Of a stretch of 64,000 nucleotides of DNA, positions 9,655 to 17,641 are shown in pieces. The DNA lies in the NCBI GenBank assembly GCA_016463705.1, contig JAEMQU010000002.1:25834-89833 (forward strand), given 5' to 3'. Each line of letters begins with the position of its first letter. Position 1 is the stretch's first letter. This DNA comes from Opitutales bacterium. Lineage in GTDB: Bacteria > Verrucomicrobiota > Verrucomicrobiia > Opitutales > UBA953. The notes under the pieces are model-generated. The model made no database searches. It worked only from the letters and a program-made list of their open reading frames with translations, and was not told where the DNA came from. A program made the translations under genes and the position numbers.

Positions 9655-9840
9655 GTTATTATATATATCTTAATTAATTAAATACATTAGTATCAGTAGA
9701 TGTCGGAAATCCGTGTATAAGAGTGCAAGCCGTTGAGTTAGGGGGATATGGGATTTATCCAGCGCTGTGCCCAACAGGTGAATAACCCAAGGTTTATTAA
9801 CACCGCCTTCCAACCACAGTTTTTTCACCACCTATTAACA
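9655..9840. other. candidate replication origin (oriC) or DnaA-binding region upstream of dnaN
   Basis: The gap 9587-9841 contains no gene. It has an almost pure A/T tract at 9655-9690 and near-consensus DnaA boxes (TTATNCACA, counting N as free): 8 of 9 at 9712-9720 (minus), 9777-9785 (minus) and 9794-9802 (plus), and 7 of 9 at 9755-9763 and 9832-9840. Read on the minus strand from 9720, the order is DnaA box, a GC-richer spacer, CTACTGATACTA (9699-9688, resembling DnaA-trio repeats) and then the A/T tract, as in the basal unwinding element of Bacillus subtilis. No box is perfect, so it might instead be a DnaA-regulated dnaN promoter. Confidence 0.45.
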
Positions 9841-9841
9841 G

Positions 9842-10729
9842 TTAAGAAACAAACTCATCATCTTCCGGCGCGGGGTCGGTTTCCTCCTTTTTGAGATAAA
9901 AAACATGTCTGATTATCCCCCAGGTGATGTAACCTAAAAATACCACCAGCATAGAAAACTCGCGAAATAAAAATAAGCCCAACCCGACTAAAATAATTAA
10001 CACAAACCCCTTACTTTTCGTGCGTGTATTCCAATTAATCATTTTCAGACTAGGAAAACGGACGTTACTAATCATTAAATAAGAAACGATAAGCATCAGG
10101 GGTAATAAAACCCAAGACCAAGATTTTAAAACCAAGTCCAGCCGATCATTCTGATTAGAAATATATAAAACCTTAGACAGGGCTAAAACGATGGAGGCGA
10201 TTAAACCTGCCGCTGCTGGGCTGGGTAGTCCAACAAAGTCTCCTCCGGCCGAACGCTTTTCATTTCCTGGAATCAAAGGATTGGTCAGCACATTATATCG
10301 GGCCAAACGAACCCCCACACATAACAGATAAATAAAAGCCAATAACCAGGTGGAGAGCTTGATGTATTCTTCGTTTTGATTGGGATTAATAATCAAAAAA
10401 CAAACCATCAACGCTGGTGCTACGCCAAAAGAAACCGTGTCCGCCATGGAATCGAACTGTGCGCCAAACAGGGACTCGCGGTGGGTGGCCCGAGCAATAC
10501 GGCCGTCAAACATATCACAAACACACGCGAAAATAATAAACCAAACTGCCATAATATAATGGTCGGAACGGGCATTGATATCCAGCCCGGTAAAATGAGC
10601 TTCAATACAATTTTTGATTGCCAGAAAACCGCATAACATATTCCCCGCGGTAAATAAGTTGGGGAGTAAATAAATATGGGCGGCCTCTTCAGCTGACTGA
10701 TAACGACGTGGTTCGGGCGGAGTGGACAT
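9842..10729 (-). CDS. pssA: CDP-diacylglycerol-serine O-phosphatidyltransferase
   Basis: PssA makes phosphatidylserine from CDP-diacylglycerol and serine, the precursor of phosphatidylethanolamine. I start it at the ATG at 10729 (MSTPPEPRRYQ), giving 295 residues; the frame extends upstream to 10780, but that would overlap the preceding gene. It carries the CDP-alcohol phosphotransferase signature D-x2-DG-x2-AR-x8-G-x3-D-x3-D at about residues 72-97 and about eight hydrophobic segments. The end is charged and acidic. It lies 4 bases after the stop of the RelE-like gene, so the two are co-transcribed. Confidence 0.92.
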   Translation of the reverse strand: MSTPPEPRRYQSAEEAAHIYLLPNLFTAGNMLCGFLAIKNCIEAHFTGLDINARSDHYIMAVWFIIFACVCDMFDGRIARATHRESLFGAQFDSMADTVSFGVAPALMVCFLIINPNQNEEYIKLSTWLLAFIYLLCVGVRLARYNVLTNPLIPGNEKRSAGGDFVGLPSPAAAGLIASIVLALSKVLYISNQNDRLDLVLKSWSWVLLPLMLIVSYLMISNVRFPSLKMINWNTRTKSKGFVLIILVGLGLFLFREFSMLVVFLGYITWGIIRHVFYLKKEETDPAPEDDEFVS

Positions 10730-10733
10730 AAAA

Positions 10734-11084
10734 TTATTTTGGTTCGTCGAGGTATTTCCAAAAACCACTATGTTTTTCAATCACCGTTTCGTCTTCGGAT
10801 ACTGGTAGGCGACTCCGAAAAGCAAAGTCGGCCATGGTGTGACGATGTAAAATATAGTGGGCAACTAAGGATGTTTCGTTGGACTCAAAATAAATTCTAA
10901 ATTCTCCAACTCGGAGACGATGATAGATGAGGCCTCCGCGGGTCACCGTTCCTAAATCCGAACGTCCGGTATTTAATAATTCTGGGGTTAGCGCCGTAAA
11001 AGCTTCGACAACATTCATTTGCTCCAGAGTAGGAATTTTCGCCAACTCGCGCATGGCTTGATCGCTAAAATTTACTTGGTACAT
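10734..11084 (-). CDS. RelE/ParE-fold small protein without visible antitoxin
   Basis: The 116-residue protein has the shape of a RelE/ParE-superfamily protein: an N-terminal VNFSDQAMRELAKIP helix, then LIYHRLRVGEFRIYFE with the basic strand typical of the fold, then an extra C-terminal tail (about 90-116) absent from most toxins. No antitoxin-like gene lies beside it; its neighbours are a phosphatase gene upstream and pssA 4 bases downstream. Whether it is an mRNA nuclease, a silent relative or a housekeeping factor cannot be decided from the sequence. Confidence 0.65.
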   Translation of the reverse strand: MYQVNFSDQAMRELAKIPTLEQMNVVEAFTALTPELLNTGRSDLGTVTRGGLIYHRLRVGEFRIYFESNETSLVAHYILHRHTMADFAFRSRLPVSEDETVIEKHSGFWKYLDEPK

Positions 11085-11128
11085 CGGCTGGGTTTAAACA
11101 ATGGGGTGGCCTCGCCTGGAGCAACCCT

Positions 11129-11575
11129 TCAGTTCATCCAATCGGTTGATTTTATTAAGATTTCCACGCGTTGCTCGATTAAATTAAGCACATTCTCAAA
11201 TTCTTGGGCCTCACCATAGTAAGGATCAGGCAACGGCTTATTACCCAAAAAAAGGCTGATTTTAGAGTAATGAATCATGGGACAAAGGGCTTTTAGCTGA
11301 CTGATGTTTTCGTGATCGGCCGCCCAAATTAAATCAAATTTTTCAAAGTCTTGTTCCTTAATTTGACGTGCCCGATTTTTACTTAAGTCGTAACCACGTT
11401 TTGCAGCGTGGCGTATAGAGCGTTTATCGGGAGGGTCGCCGACGTGATAATTTTCTACGCCCGCTGAATCGACTTCAATATTTAAGCCAATCGCCCGCGC
11501 TTTCGTTTCTAAAACAATTGCTGCTGTCGGCGATCGACAAATATTACCCTTACAGACAAGCAGAATGCGCTTCAC
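11129..11575 (-). CDS. low-molecular-weight protein tyrosine phosphatase
   Basis: The 148-residue protein carries the phosphatase P-loop CKGNICRS at residues 8-15 (nucleophile Cys8, Arg14) and the general-acid loop LPDPYYG near residue 115, both diagnostic of the family. Such enzymes dephosphorylate tyrosine kinases that control exopolysaccharide export, or arginine phosphate in some bacteria; the partner here is unknown. It lies between the DUF5069 gene and the RelE-like gene on the same strand, with gaps of about 40 bases on each side. Confidence 0.9.
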   Translation of the reverse strand: MKRILLVCKGNICRSPTAAIVLETKARAIGLNIEVDSAGVENYHVGDPPDKRSIRHAAKRGYDLSKNRARQIKEQDFEKFDLIWAADHENISQLKALCPMIHYSKISLFLGNKPLPDPYYGEAQEFENVLNLIEQRVEILIKSTDWMN

Positions 11576-11609
11576 AAAAAAAGTTAAAAAACCCTTATTC
11601 TATTGGTTA

Positions 11610-11644
11610 AAAAGTACTATACTTTTCCACCAAAACTTTGGTGG
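11610..11644 (-). repeat. tandem abutting inverted repeats at the 3' end of the DUF5069 gene
   Basis: In transcript order, CCACCAAA-GT-TTTGGTGG (11644-11627, 8-bp arms) is followed directly by AAAAGTA-TAG-TACTTTT (11626-11610, 7-bp arms). The middle TAG of the second repeat is the stop codon of the DUF5069 gene. T-runs follow at 11574-11597 on that strand. They may act as a terminator or RNA 3'-end stabiliser before the phosphatase gene; the first arm set codes for part of the protein's C-terminus. Confidence 0.6.
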
Positions 11645-12072
11645 TCGTCTAAATCTAAAACATCAAACCAGGAAAAAATATCTTCACGCTTTGCGCCCGC
11701 TGGCGTTGACGACTGGTATTGCGACATGCGTTCCCGTTTTTCGGGCGAGCCGCCGGTGCGTTGGTCGTGGTAAGCACTAAATGAGGCAATCTCTTGTCCT
11801 GAACGCTTGTGTTTACCATTTGCCACAACCCACGCAAAAATGTCTCCGTCGCCGAGGCCTTTGGCGACTTCTGCAAGCAGGCTTTTTTCATCGATTCCAA
11901 AAAAAGTTAAAACGTATTGATCGAGGGAACAGCCGTAGGTATATTCGCCCTGCGTGTTGTTGATGGTGGCACGCGCCTTATCGAGCAGTCGGGGAAGAAT
12001 GACCATCCCGCCCAGTCGACAGCGAGGGCTGCGGGGTGGGTGTTGGGTAAGATCGTAAGGATTATAGGCCAT
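11617..12072 (-). CDS. DUF5069 family protein
   Basis: The 151-residue protein begins MAYNPYDLTQHPPRSPRCRL and continues GGMVILPRLLDKARA and YGCSLDQYVLTFFGID, the recognised start of DUF5069, a family with no assigned function that I know mainly from Verrucomicrobiota and relatives. No membrane segment, signal peptide or catalytic motif is evident; it is likely cytoplasmic. It is divergent from the cytochrome-assembly-type gene. Its last codons lie in two tandem hairpins. Confidence 0.8.
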   Translation of the reverse strand: MAYNPYDLTQHPPRSPRCRLGGMVILPRLLDKARATINNTQGEYTYGCSLDQYVLTFFGIDEKSLLAEVAKGLGDGDIFAWVVANGKHKRSGQEIASFSAYHDQRTGGSPEKRERMSQYQSSTPAGAKREDIFSWFDVLDLDDHQSFGGKV

Positions 12073-12146
12073 AATTGACTAATAATTCTCATAAAATGCC
12101 CGAAAAGCAAGAAAACACCCCCGGAAACACTCCAGAGGTTGCCAAA

Positions 12147-12998
12147 ATGTCACACCTCCCTAATTTTTACCCCATGATATTAAGTGGGGTCATCGATGCG
12201 CCTTCATCCACCAACTTTGCTTGGTTTGGATGTGCCTGGGCATTTGTTTTAGCATACACGCTAGATTTGGGCTTTAGGGGATCGAGCGAAAGGTTTCCGC
12301 AAGCCGCGGTATGGTTGTTTCGCATAACCTGGCTCACCCTTTCGGGATTTTTGGCTTATCGAGGCCTAATCTTAAATGACATTCCTAGAAACGGACCAGG
12401 TGAAATTCTTCTCTCCATCGCCTGGGGTTTTGCCGGACTCTCCATATTTCTCGACTTGGTTTTTAATCACCGCCTCCCCGTTTGGTTGGTTAGTATTCTC
12501 ACTGCGGCATGTATTTTTTTAGCAGAATGGATGAGTATCACACCAGCGCCCATCCAACACACAGGGCGGCCGCTCATTATTATACATGTGGGTACCGCGA
12601 TTTTAGCTTACGGAATTTTAGTGGCCCAAGCGCTCAATGCGATCGCGTACCTCTTACAAAATCACGCGTTGGCGAACAGAAAATTTGGAGGAATTTATTC
12701 CATCCTTCCTTCGCTCGTTCCGATGGATAAAATTGGAACTCAGTTAATGGGCGCCGTCGTTTGGATTTTGGGCCTTTCGTTAATTATCGGCGGGGCTGAT
12801 TGGATTCAAAGTTCCTTAAACTTAATTCAACTCCCTAAATTAATTTTTGCCCTCATTACCTGGGTGGGGTGTGTCATGTTAATTATCCAACGCCGCCGCT
12901 ACCAAATGAGCGCTGCGCGCTTTGCCCGCACCTCCCTCTTCATTTTAATTCCTGCATTGGTTGCGCTGTGGCTCTCGCTTCCAGGGTCCCCTAAATAA
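12147..12998 (+). CDS. CcsA/HemX-type cytochrome c assembly membrane protein
   Basis: About eight hydrophobic segments and the central PLIIIHVGTAILAYGILVAQ segment, with a conserved-looking His, mark a CcsA/CcmC/HemX-type protein that handles haem for cytochrome c maturation or tunes glutamyl-tRNA reductase. It lies directly before hemA (next codon after its stop), the hemX-hemA arrangement known from other bacteria. I prefer the ATG at 12147 (MSHLPNFYP), which follows AGAGG by about 9 bases; an in-frame ATG at 12075 would add 24 polar residues and leave only 2 bases to the divergent gene. Confidence 0.8.
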   Translation: MSHLPNFYPMILSGVIDAPSSTNFAWFGCAWAFVLAYTLDLGFRGSSERFPQAAVWLFRITWLTLSGFLAYRGLILNDIPRNGPGEILLSIAWGFAGLSIFLDLVFNHRLPVWLVSILTAACIFLAEWMSITPAPIQHTGRPLIIIHVGTAILAYGILVAQALNAIAYLLQNHALANRKFGGIYSILPSLVPMDKIGTQLMGAVVWILGLSLIIGGADWIQSSLNLIQLPKLIFALITWVGCVMLIIQRRRYQMSAARFARTSLFILIPALVALWLSLPGSPK

Positions 12999-14042
12999 AT
13001 GAGTCAAACAACTCCCACCTTGGTGGCATTAAGCGCCACGCACCACACCGCCGGATTAGATGTGCGGGCGGCGTTTGCCCTTTCGGAAGAAGGCAAAAAA
13101 ATATTTTATAATGCGGTGCGTGAGTTGGGCTTAGGTGAGGCCGTATTATTAACGACGTGCAACCGACTCGAGGTTTATGTGGTTGGAGATGAAGCAGCAG
13201 CGCTGCATGCCAGAAAAGCTTTATTAATAGCGACCGGAGTAGAGGCAGATACTTTAGATAATCATTTAAAAGCCATCCCCGGACAAAAAGCCGTAGAACA
13301 TTTATTCTCGGTCGCGGCGGGCATTGATTCTCAAATGGTCGGCGAAGCAGAAATCGCCGGCCAAGTAAAACAAGCGTATGCCGATGCGCTGGCCCGTGGA
13401 ATGACAGGTCCAGTGCTCAACCGAGTTTTTCAAAAAGCTTTTCAGGCAAGTGCCTGGGCACGCACCCACACGGGAATCGCTCAAGGTCAGGTGAGTTTAG
13501 GTAACATTGTCGTAGATCTCGCCAGCCGCGTATTTGGATCTTTAGAGCGCACCAGAATTTTAGTTTTAGGAACGGGCGAAGTGGGCCGTCAAGTGGTGCA
13601 GGCCTTAGTATCGCGCGGCGCCACGCAAATTTCCGTAGCTTCGCGAACCTTTGAGCATGCCCGCGTTTTAGCAGAAGAGTTTGCTGGTTCATCACTCATT
13701 TTAAGCGACGCTCTTCGCCAAATACATAATCACGATGTAATCATTGGTTGTGCTCAAGTGGATCGCCCTCTGCTGGTCCATGAAAGTATTTTAGAGGTAG
13801 TGGCCCGACGCCAAGACCAGCCGTTGTTAATGGTAGACTTGGGTGTGCCGCGAAATTTTTCATCTGAATGCCGAGAACTCGAAGGAGTTTATTTAAGCGA
13901 CCTTGATGATTTATCTGCGGTAGCTAACACCCGCCTCCAGGCACGACTCGCGGAAGTGGGTCGAGCCCGAGAAGCCTTAGATAAAAAAGCTGCCCGCACA
14001 TGGCTGGCTACACACCCTCACCCCTCAAACGAAACTCCATGA
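12999..14042 (+). CDS. hemA: glutamyl-tRNA reductase, short form
   Basis: HemA reduces glutamyl-tRNA to glutamate-1-semialdehyde, the first step of C5 tetrapyrrole synthesis. The catalytic motif TTCNR at 52-56 (Cys54), then VEHLF and QMVGEAEI, and the NADPH-binding VLGTGEVG, are all present. At 347 residues it is well short of the usual ~420; the part missing is the C-terminal helical dimerisation domain, since the sequence ends soon after LDKKAARTWL. Its stop overlaps the next start as ATGA. Confidence 0.93.
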   Translation: MSQTTPTLVALSATHHTAGLDVRAAFALSEEGKKIFYNAVRELGLGEAVLLTTCNRLEVYVVGDEAAALHARKALLIATGVEADTLDNHLKAIPGQKAVEHLFSVAAGIDSQMVGEAEIAGQVKQAYADALARGMTGPVLNRVFQKAFQASAWARTHTGIAQGQVSLGNIVVDLASRVFGSLERTRILVLGTGEVGRQVVQALVSRGATQISVASRTFEHARVLAEEFAGSSLILSDALRQIHNHDVIIGCAQVDRPLLVHESILEVVARRQDQPLLMVDLGVPRNFSSECRELEGVYLSDLDDLSAVANTRLQARLAEVGRAREALDKKAARTWLATHPHPSNETP

Positions 14043-15421
14043 AGTCTACAGTTTTAATCGTTGATGACGAAAAATCCACGCGCGACGGCCTAAGACTCGC
14101 CCTCGAAGATAAATACGAAACGTTTATTGCAAAAGATGCCACTGAGGCAGCGCGACTGATGCAGGATGTTAAGCCCGATGCTGTGCTGACCGACTTACGC
14201 ATGGCCGGGGAAGATGGCATGGCCGTCATTGATCGCGCCCTAAAATTATCTCCGCAACCGGTCTGTATTATGATGACGGCGTATGGAGACGTCGAAACTG
14301 CAGTCAAAGCAATGAACAAAGGAGCTTATTGGTTTTTACAAAAACCGGTAGACTTGCGACAGTTAGAAATTATTTTAGAACGTGGTCTGAAGGCGAGAAA
14401 CACCGAGAAGGAAGTGGTCGCCTTAAAAACCAGACTCGATAAAAAATTTGCCTTAGGTGAAGTCATTGGTTCGTCCGCTGCTCTGCAAAAAGCGATTGAA
14501 CAAGTTCGCACCGTGGCGTCTTCCAATGCGACCGTATTACTGCAGGGGGAAACGGGTACGGGTAAGGAATTATTTGCCCAAATGGTTCACCAGGCGAGCC
14601 CGCGCGTTAAAGGACCCTTCATTGCGGTTCATTGTGCGGCTATTCCGGCAAATCTTTTAGAGAGCGAACTCTTTGGTCATGAAAAAGGTGCCTATACGGG
14701 AGCAAATGAAAGACGCGTGGGCCGATTTGAATCCGCCGACGGAGGAACCTTATTCCTCGACGAAATCGGTGAAATTGATGCGACCACTCAAATAAAACTT
14801 TTAAGATTTTTAGAAACACGAAGCGTGGAACGTCTAGGCTCACACAAACCCATCGCCCTGGATCTTCGTTTAGTCTGTGCAACGAATAAAGATTTACGAC
14901 AAATGGTGGCCGACGGAAAATTTAGAGAAGATCTATTTTATCGATTATCGGTGGTGCCGCTCAGGCTACCCCCGTTGCGCGAAAGAAAAGACGACATTCC
15001 TTTGTTGATTACTCACTACTTCAAAAAATTTTCACAGGAGAATAATTCACCAGAGACTAAAATATCCAGTACCGCCCTCCCCTTTTTGGTTGGCTACAGT
15101 TGGCCAGGAAACATCCGCGAATTAAGAAACACCTGCGAAAACCTTTCCGTTTTAAAATCTGGTAAAACCATTGAAGTAGCCGATTTAGACTCAAGGCTTA
15201 CTCAGCCTGCGGTCGTAAACCCGCTCGTCCACCCACTAACCCTCCAGCCGGGGGTTTTTGATAAAGAAAAGAACGAAAAAAACCTCTTAAAGCAGGCACT
15301 GGCGAATGCCGCGGGCAATCGAACAAAAGCCGCCGAATCATTAGGCATTTCTCGTCGCACCCTCCACCGAAAACTTTTGCAATGGCCGGAGCTTGAGGTG
15401 GAAATAAAGCCCCACTCTTAA
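14039..15421 (+). CDS. sigma-54-dependent response regulator (NtrC family)
   Basis: The 460-residue protein has a receiver domain with Asp52 (TDLRMAGEDG), a sigma-54-interacting AAA+ domain with Walker A GETGTGKE at 170-177, the RpoN-contact loop GAYTGA at 217-222 and Walker B GGTLFLDEIGE at 235-245, and a C-terminal Fis-type helix-turn-helix (GNRTKAAESLGISRRTLHRK). I start it at 14039 (MKSTVLIVDDEK), overlapping the hemA stop as ATGA. No histidine kinase is fused or directly adjacent. The next gene encodes a PstS-like binding protein, so it may sense a ligand through another kinase. Confidence 0.93.
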   Translation: MKSTVLIVDDEKSTRDGLRLALEDKYETFIAKDATEAARLMQDVKPDAVLTDLRMAGEDGMAVIDRALKLSPQPVCIMMTAYGDVETAVKAMNKGAYWFLQKPVDLRQLEIILERGLKARNTEKEVVALKTRLDKKFALGEVIGSSAALQKAIEQVRTVASSNATVLLQGETGTGKELFAQMVHQASPRVKGPFIAVHCAAIPANLLESELFGHEKGAYTGANERRVGRFESADGGTLFLDEIGEIDATTQIKLLRFLETRSVERLGSHKPIALDLRLVCATNKDLRQMVADGKFREDLFYRLSVVPLRLPPLRERKDDIPLLITHYFKKFSQENNSPETKISSTALPFLVGYSWPGNIRELRNTCENLSVLKSGKTIEVADLDSRLTQPAVVNPLVHPLTLQPGVFDKEKNEKNLLKQALANAAGNRTKAAESLGISRRTLHRKLLQWPELEVEIKPHS

Positions 15422-15422
15422 A

Positions 15423-16268
15423 ATGTTCAGAATCTTACTATTTTTATGTTTAGCGTCCCGACTCTCTGCGATTGAAATTGCCGGGTCAGATATTCTTAAG
15501 GAGACGCTCAAAGATATCGAAAAACTTCCCGGTGCGCCTAAAGCCAGTTTCAATGGCACCATGCCCGCGCGCCGCGCTCTCTTGGAAGATCGCGCGAGTA
15601 TTGGAATATTCTTTTTAAGAGAAAATGAAGAAGATCCCAAGCCCGAGAAGGGAAGTTTATTTAACCGCTATTTATTGGCGAATGCGGCCGCTGCTTTAAT
15701 TGTTCACAAAGAAAATCAATTAACTCAAGTAAACCTCGAGGGACTCAGAGGAATATTTTCTAAATCAGCCCGCTACCCCGCAACGAATTGGAACGACCTA
15801 CCGGGATCCAACCAATCCGAAATTGTTTCACCAATCATTTATTCTCCGCGTGGTTCGTTTGTCCAAGAATTTTTTACGGGCTTTATTATGAATGGGGACG
15901 AATTTAGAACTAACGTAAAACAAAGATTAGAATATATCACCATTCAGGAAAACATTGAATCGAGATTCGGAATCGCGGTCATTATGCCAGTAGAGATAAT
16001 CACCTCAGGACGAGTGATGGCTATTGCCGACGGAAGACCCGGCCGACCTTCGGTCGCCTATTTGCCCAATGAGATGAATATTTATAACGGCGATTACCCA
16101 TTACGCCTTCCGCTTTATATTTATGTGAGGAGCGACAAAGAGAAAGAACTGGGTAAAATTATAACCTGGTTAATGTCGGATGAGGTTGCCGAAAGAATAA
16201 AAAAACAGGGCTTATACCCCGCCCCTAAAGCAATTAGGGCAAGACTATCCCAAAGGCTTGACAGGTAA
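15423..16268 (+). CDS. PstS-like periplasmic substrate-binding protein
   Basis: A short signal peptide (about 1-17, ending in a small-residue region SRLSA) is followed by a 281-residue phosphate-ABC-transporter-type binding fold: RALLEDRASIGIFFL, NAAAALIVHKEN, GIFSKSARYPATNW and YIYVRSDKEKELGKIITWL. It is exported to the periplasm. It starts one base after the sigma-54 regulator stop. The nearby PhoB/PhoR-type genes suggest a link to phosphate, but no pstCAB genes are present here, and another small anion is possible. Confidence 0.8.
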   Translation: MFRILLFLCLASRLSAIEIAGSDILKETLKDIEKLPGAPKASFNGTMPARRALLEDRASIGIFFLRENEEDPKPEKGSLFNRYLLANAAAALIVHKENQLTQVNLEGLRGIFSKSARYPATNWNDLPGSNQSEIVSPIIYSPRGSFVQEFFTGFIMNGDEFRTNVKQRLEYITIQENIESRFGIAVIMPVEIITSGRVMAIADGRPGRPSVAYLPNEMNIYNGDYPLRLPLYIYVRSDKEKELGKIITWLMSDEVAERIKKQGLYPAPKAIRARLSQRLDR

Positions 16269-16300
16269 GCCCTCGAGCGGTTCTCCTTGTTTCTTCGAAA

Positions 16301-16375
16301 GCGCGTGTAGCTCAATGGTAGAGTACCACCTTGCCAAGGTGGCTGTTGCTGGTTCAAGTCCAGTCGCGCGCTCCA
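16301..16375 (+). tRNA. tRNA-Gly (anticodon GCC)
   Basis: A cloverleaf can be drawn by eye: acceptor arms GCGCGTG (16301-16307) and CGCGCGC (16365-16371), D-arm AGCTCAATGGTAGAGT, anticodon stem CCACC with loop TTGCCAA giving GCC, T-arm GCTGG with GGTTCAAGTCC, discriminator T and an encoded CCA end (16373-16375). It lies between the PstS-like gene and the convergent histidine kinase gene. Confidence 0.97.
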
Positions 16376-16391
16376 ATTTTCTAACGGTTAA

Positions 16392-17636
16392 CTAATTCGA
16401 CGAAGGAATAGTTACCGTTATTTTAAGACCCCGGGGGTTGGCGTTAGTTGCCCCCACGGTACCGCCGTGTAGTTCGGCTACCTGACGAACAATACTCAGT
16501 CCGAGTCCACTACCCCCCGCCCGGCGAGATTTATCGGTTCTATAAAAGCGATCAAAGATTCGCGAGATGTCAGAGGGCGAAACGCCCGAGCCATCATCTT
16601 CCACTTCCAGGGTAAATCCATCCTCTGTTTCAAAAGTTCTTAAAACAATTTGGGTGGCCCCCGCGGCGTGTGAAAGTGCGTTGTCGATGAGGTTTTGAAT
16701 AAGGCGTCGAGCCTGTACAGGGTCCGCCACGCCGCCGTTGTTATCACCTAAATCAAGTTTCAGTTCCACGTGGGCAGCGCGACAACGCGCGGCAAATTCC
16801 TCGGCGACTTCGTGGCAGGCTCGGTGAATGGCACCAGGCGTATAATTCATCGCGTCGGTTGAACTCTCCAAACTGGCCAAGGCGAGTAGCCCTTCGACTA
16901 AACTTTGTAATCGGCCGACCGAACTAACAATTTTCTTAATGAAACGCGTCCGATCTTCGGGCGAGAGTATTTCAAAATCATCCGCGAGCGTTTCGGCATA
17001 ACCCCGGAGAATAGTTACTGGTGTTCGCAAATCATGAGAAACATTGGTCACAAATTCTCGTTCCATCGATTGGAGGCGCTTTAAGGCCGTCACTTCAGTT
17101 AAAACGAATATGACTGCGCCCTCACCAAAGGCCTCTGGGTCGGTTTGAGCTCCCGAAGCTTGTACCCATGCATCGGCTAGGGGTGAGCGATGTAACAAAA
17201 TAGTAGAACTCGCCCCACCCTCTTTGCGCACGCGCCGCACTAGATCAATAAACTCAGCGCTCTTCACTAAGGGAATAAAAGATGAGCCTAATTCATCATC
17301 TCGAATATTAAATAATTCCTTAGCTGCGGGGTTTGCCAGCCGAAGTAAATCTTTAGCGTCCACCACCAACACGGCATCAGTCAGCGGTGAAAGCAAGATT
17401 TCAATGCGTTTAGCGGCCGCTAAACTAATTTCACCTTCGGTCAGCGACTTACCTTCGATGGCGTGGTAGAGATCATCAAAACCAAACCAAGAAACCAACC
17501 ACCCTGCTGGACGGTCGTTAAAATTATTCTGCAATAGAGCCCGGCGAGCCCACCGCACTAAGTCATCCAAGGCTAAAAAAATATAGATAAGAAAAACAAA
17601 ACTTAGTCCCAAACAAATCCAAGGGAGTGTGCTCAT
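16392..17636 (-). CDS. PhoR-type sensor histidine kinase
   Basis: The 414-residue kinase has an N-terminal hydrophobic segment (about 3-25), a PAS domain (about 80-185), a HisKA domain with phospho-acceptor His201 in NVSHDLRTP, and a HATPase domain with N- and G-box motifs LIQNLIDNALSH and GSGLGLSIV. It has only one membrane segment and no large periplasmic sensor, as in PhoR of phosphate systems. It follows the response regulator gene by 5 bases, so they form a two-component pair. The ligand is not shown by sequence. Confidence 0.92.
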   Translation of the reverse strand: MSTLPWICLGLSFVFLIYIFLALDDLVRWARRALLQNNFNDRPAGWLVSWFGFDDLYHAIEGKSLTEGEISLAAAKRIEILLSPLTDAVLVVDAKDLLRLANPAAKELFNIRDDELGSSFIPLVKSAEFIDLVRRVRKEGGASSTILLHRSPLADAWVQASGAQTDPEAFGEGAVIFVLTEVTALKRLQSMEREFVTNVSHDLRTPVTILRGYAETLADDFEILSPEDRTRFIKKIVSSVGRLQSLVEGLLALASLESSTDAMNYTPGAIHRACHEVAEEFAARCRAAHVELKLDLGDNNGGVADPVQARRLIQNLIDNALSHAAGATQIVLRTFETEDGFTLEVEDDGSGVSPSDISRIFDRFYRTDKSRRAGGSGLGLSIVRQVAELHGGTVGATNANPRGLKITVTIPSSN

Positions 17637-17641
17637 TACAC

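Noticed and set aside
10734-11575. A toxin-antitoxin pair formed by the RelE-like gene and its neighbour
   Set aside because: The neighbour is a complete tyrosine phosphatase with CKGNICRS, not an antitoxin.
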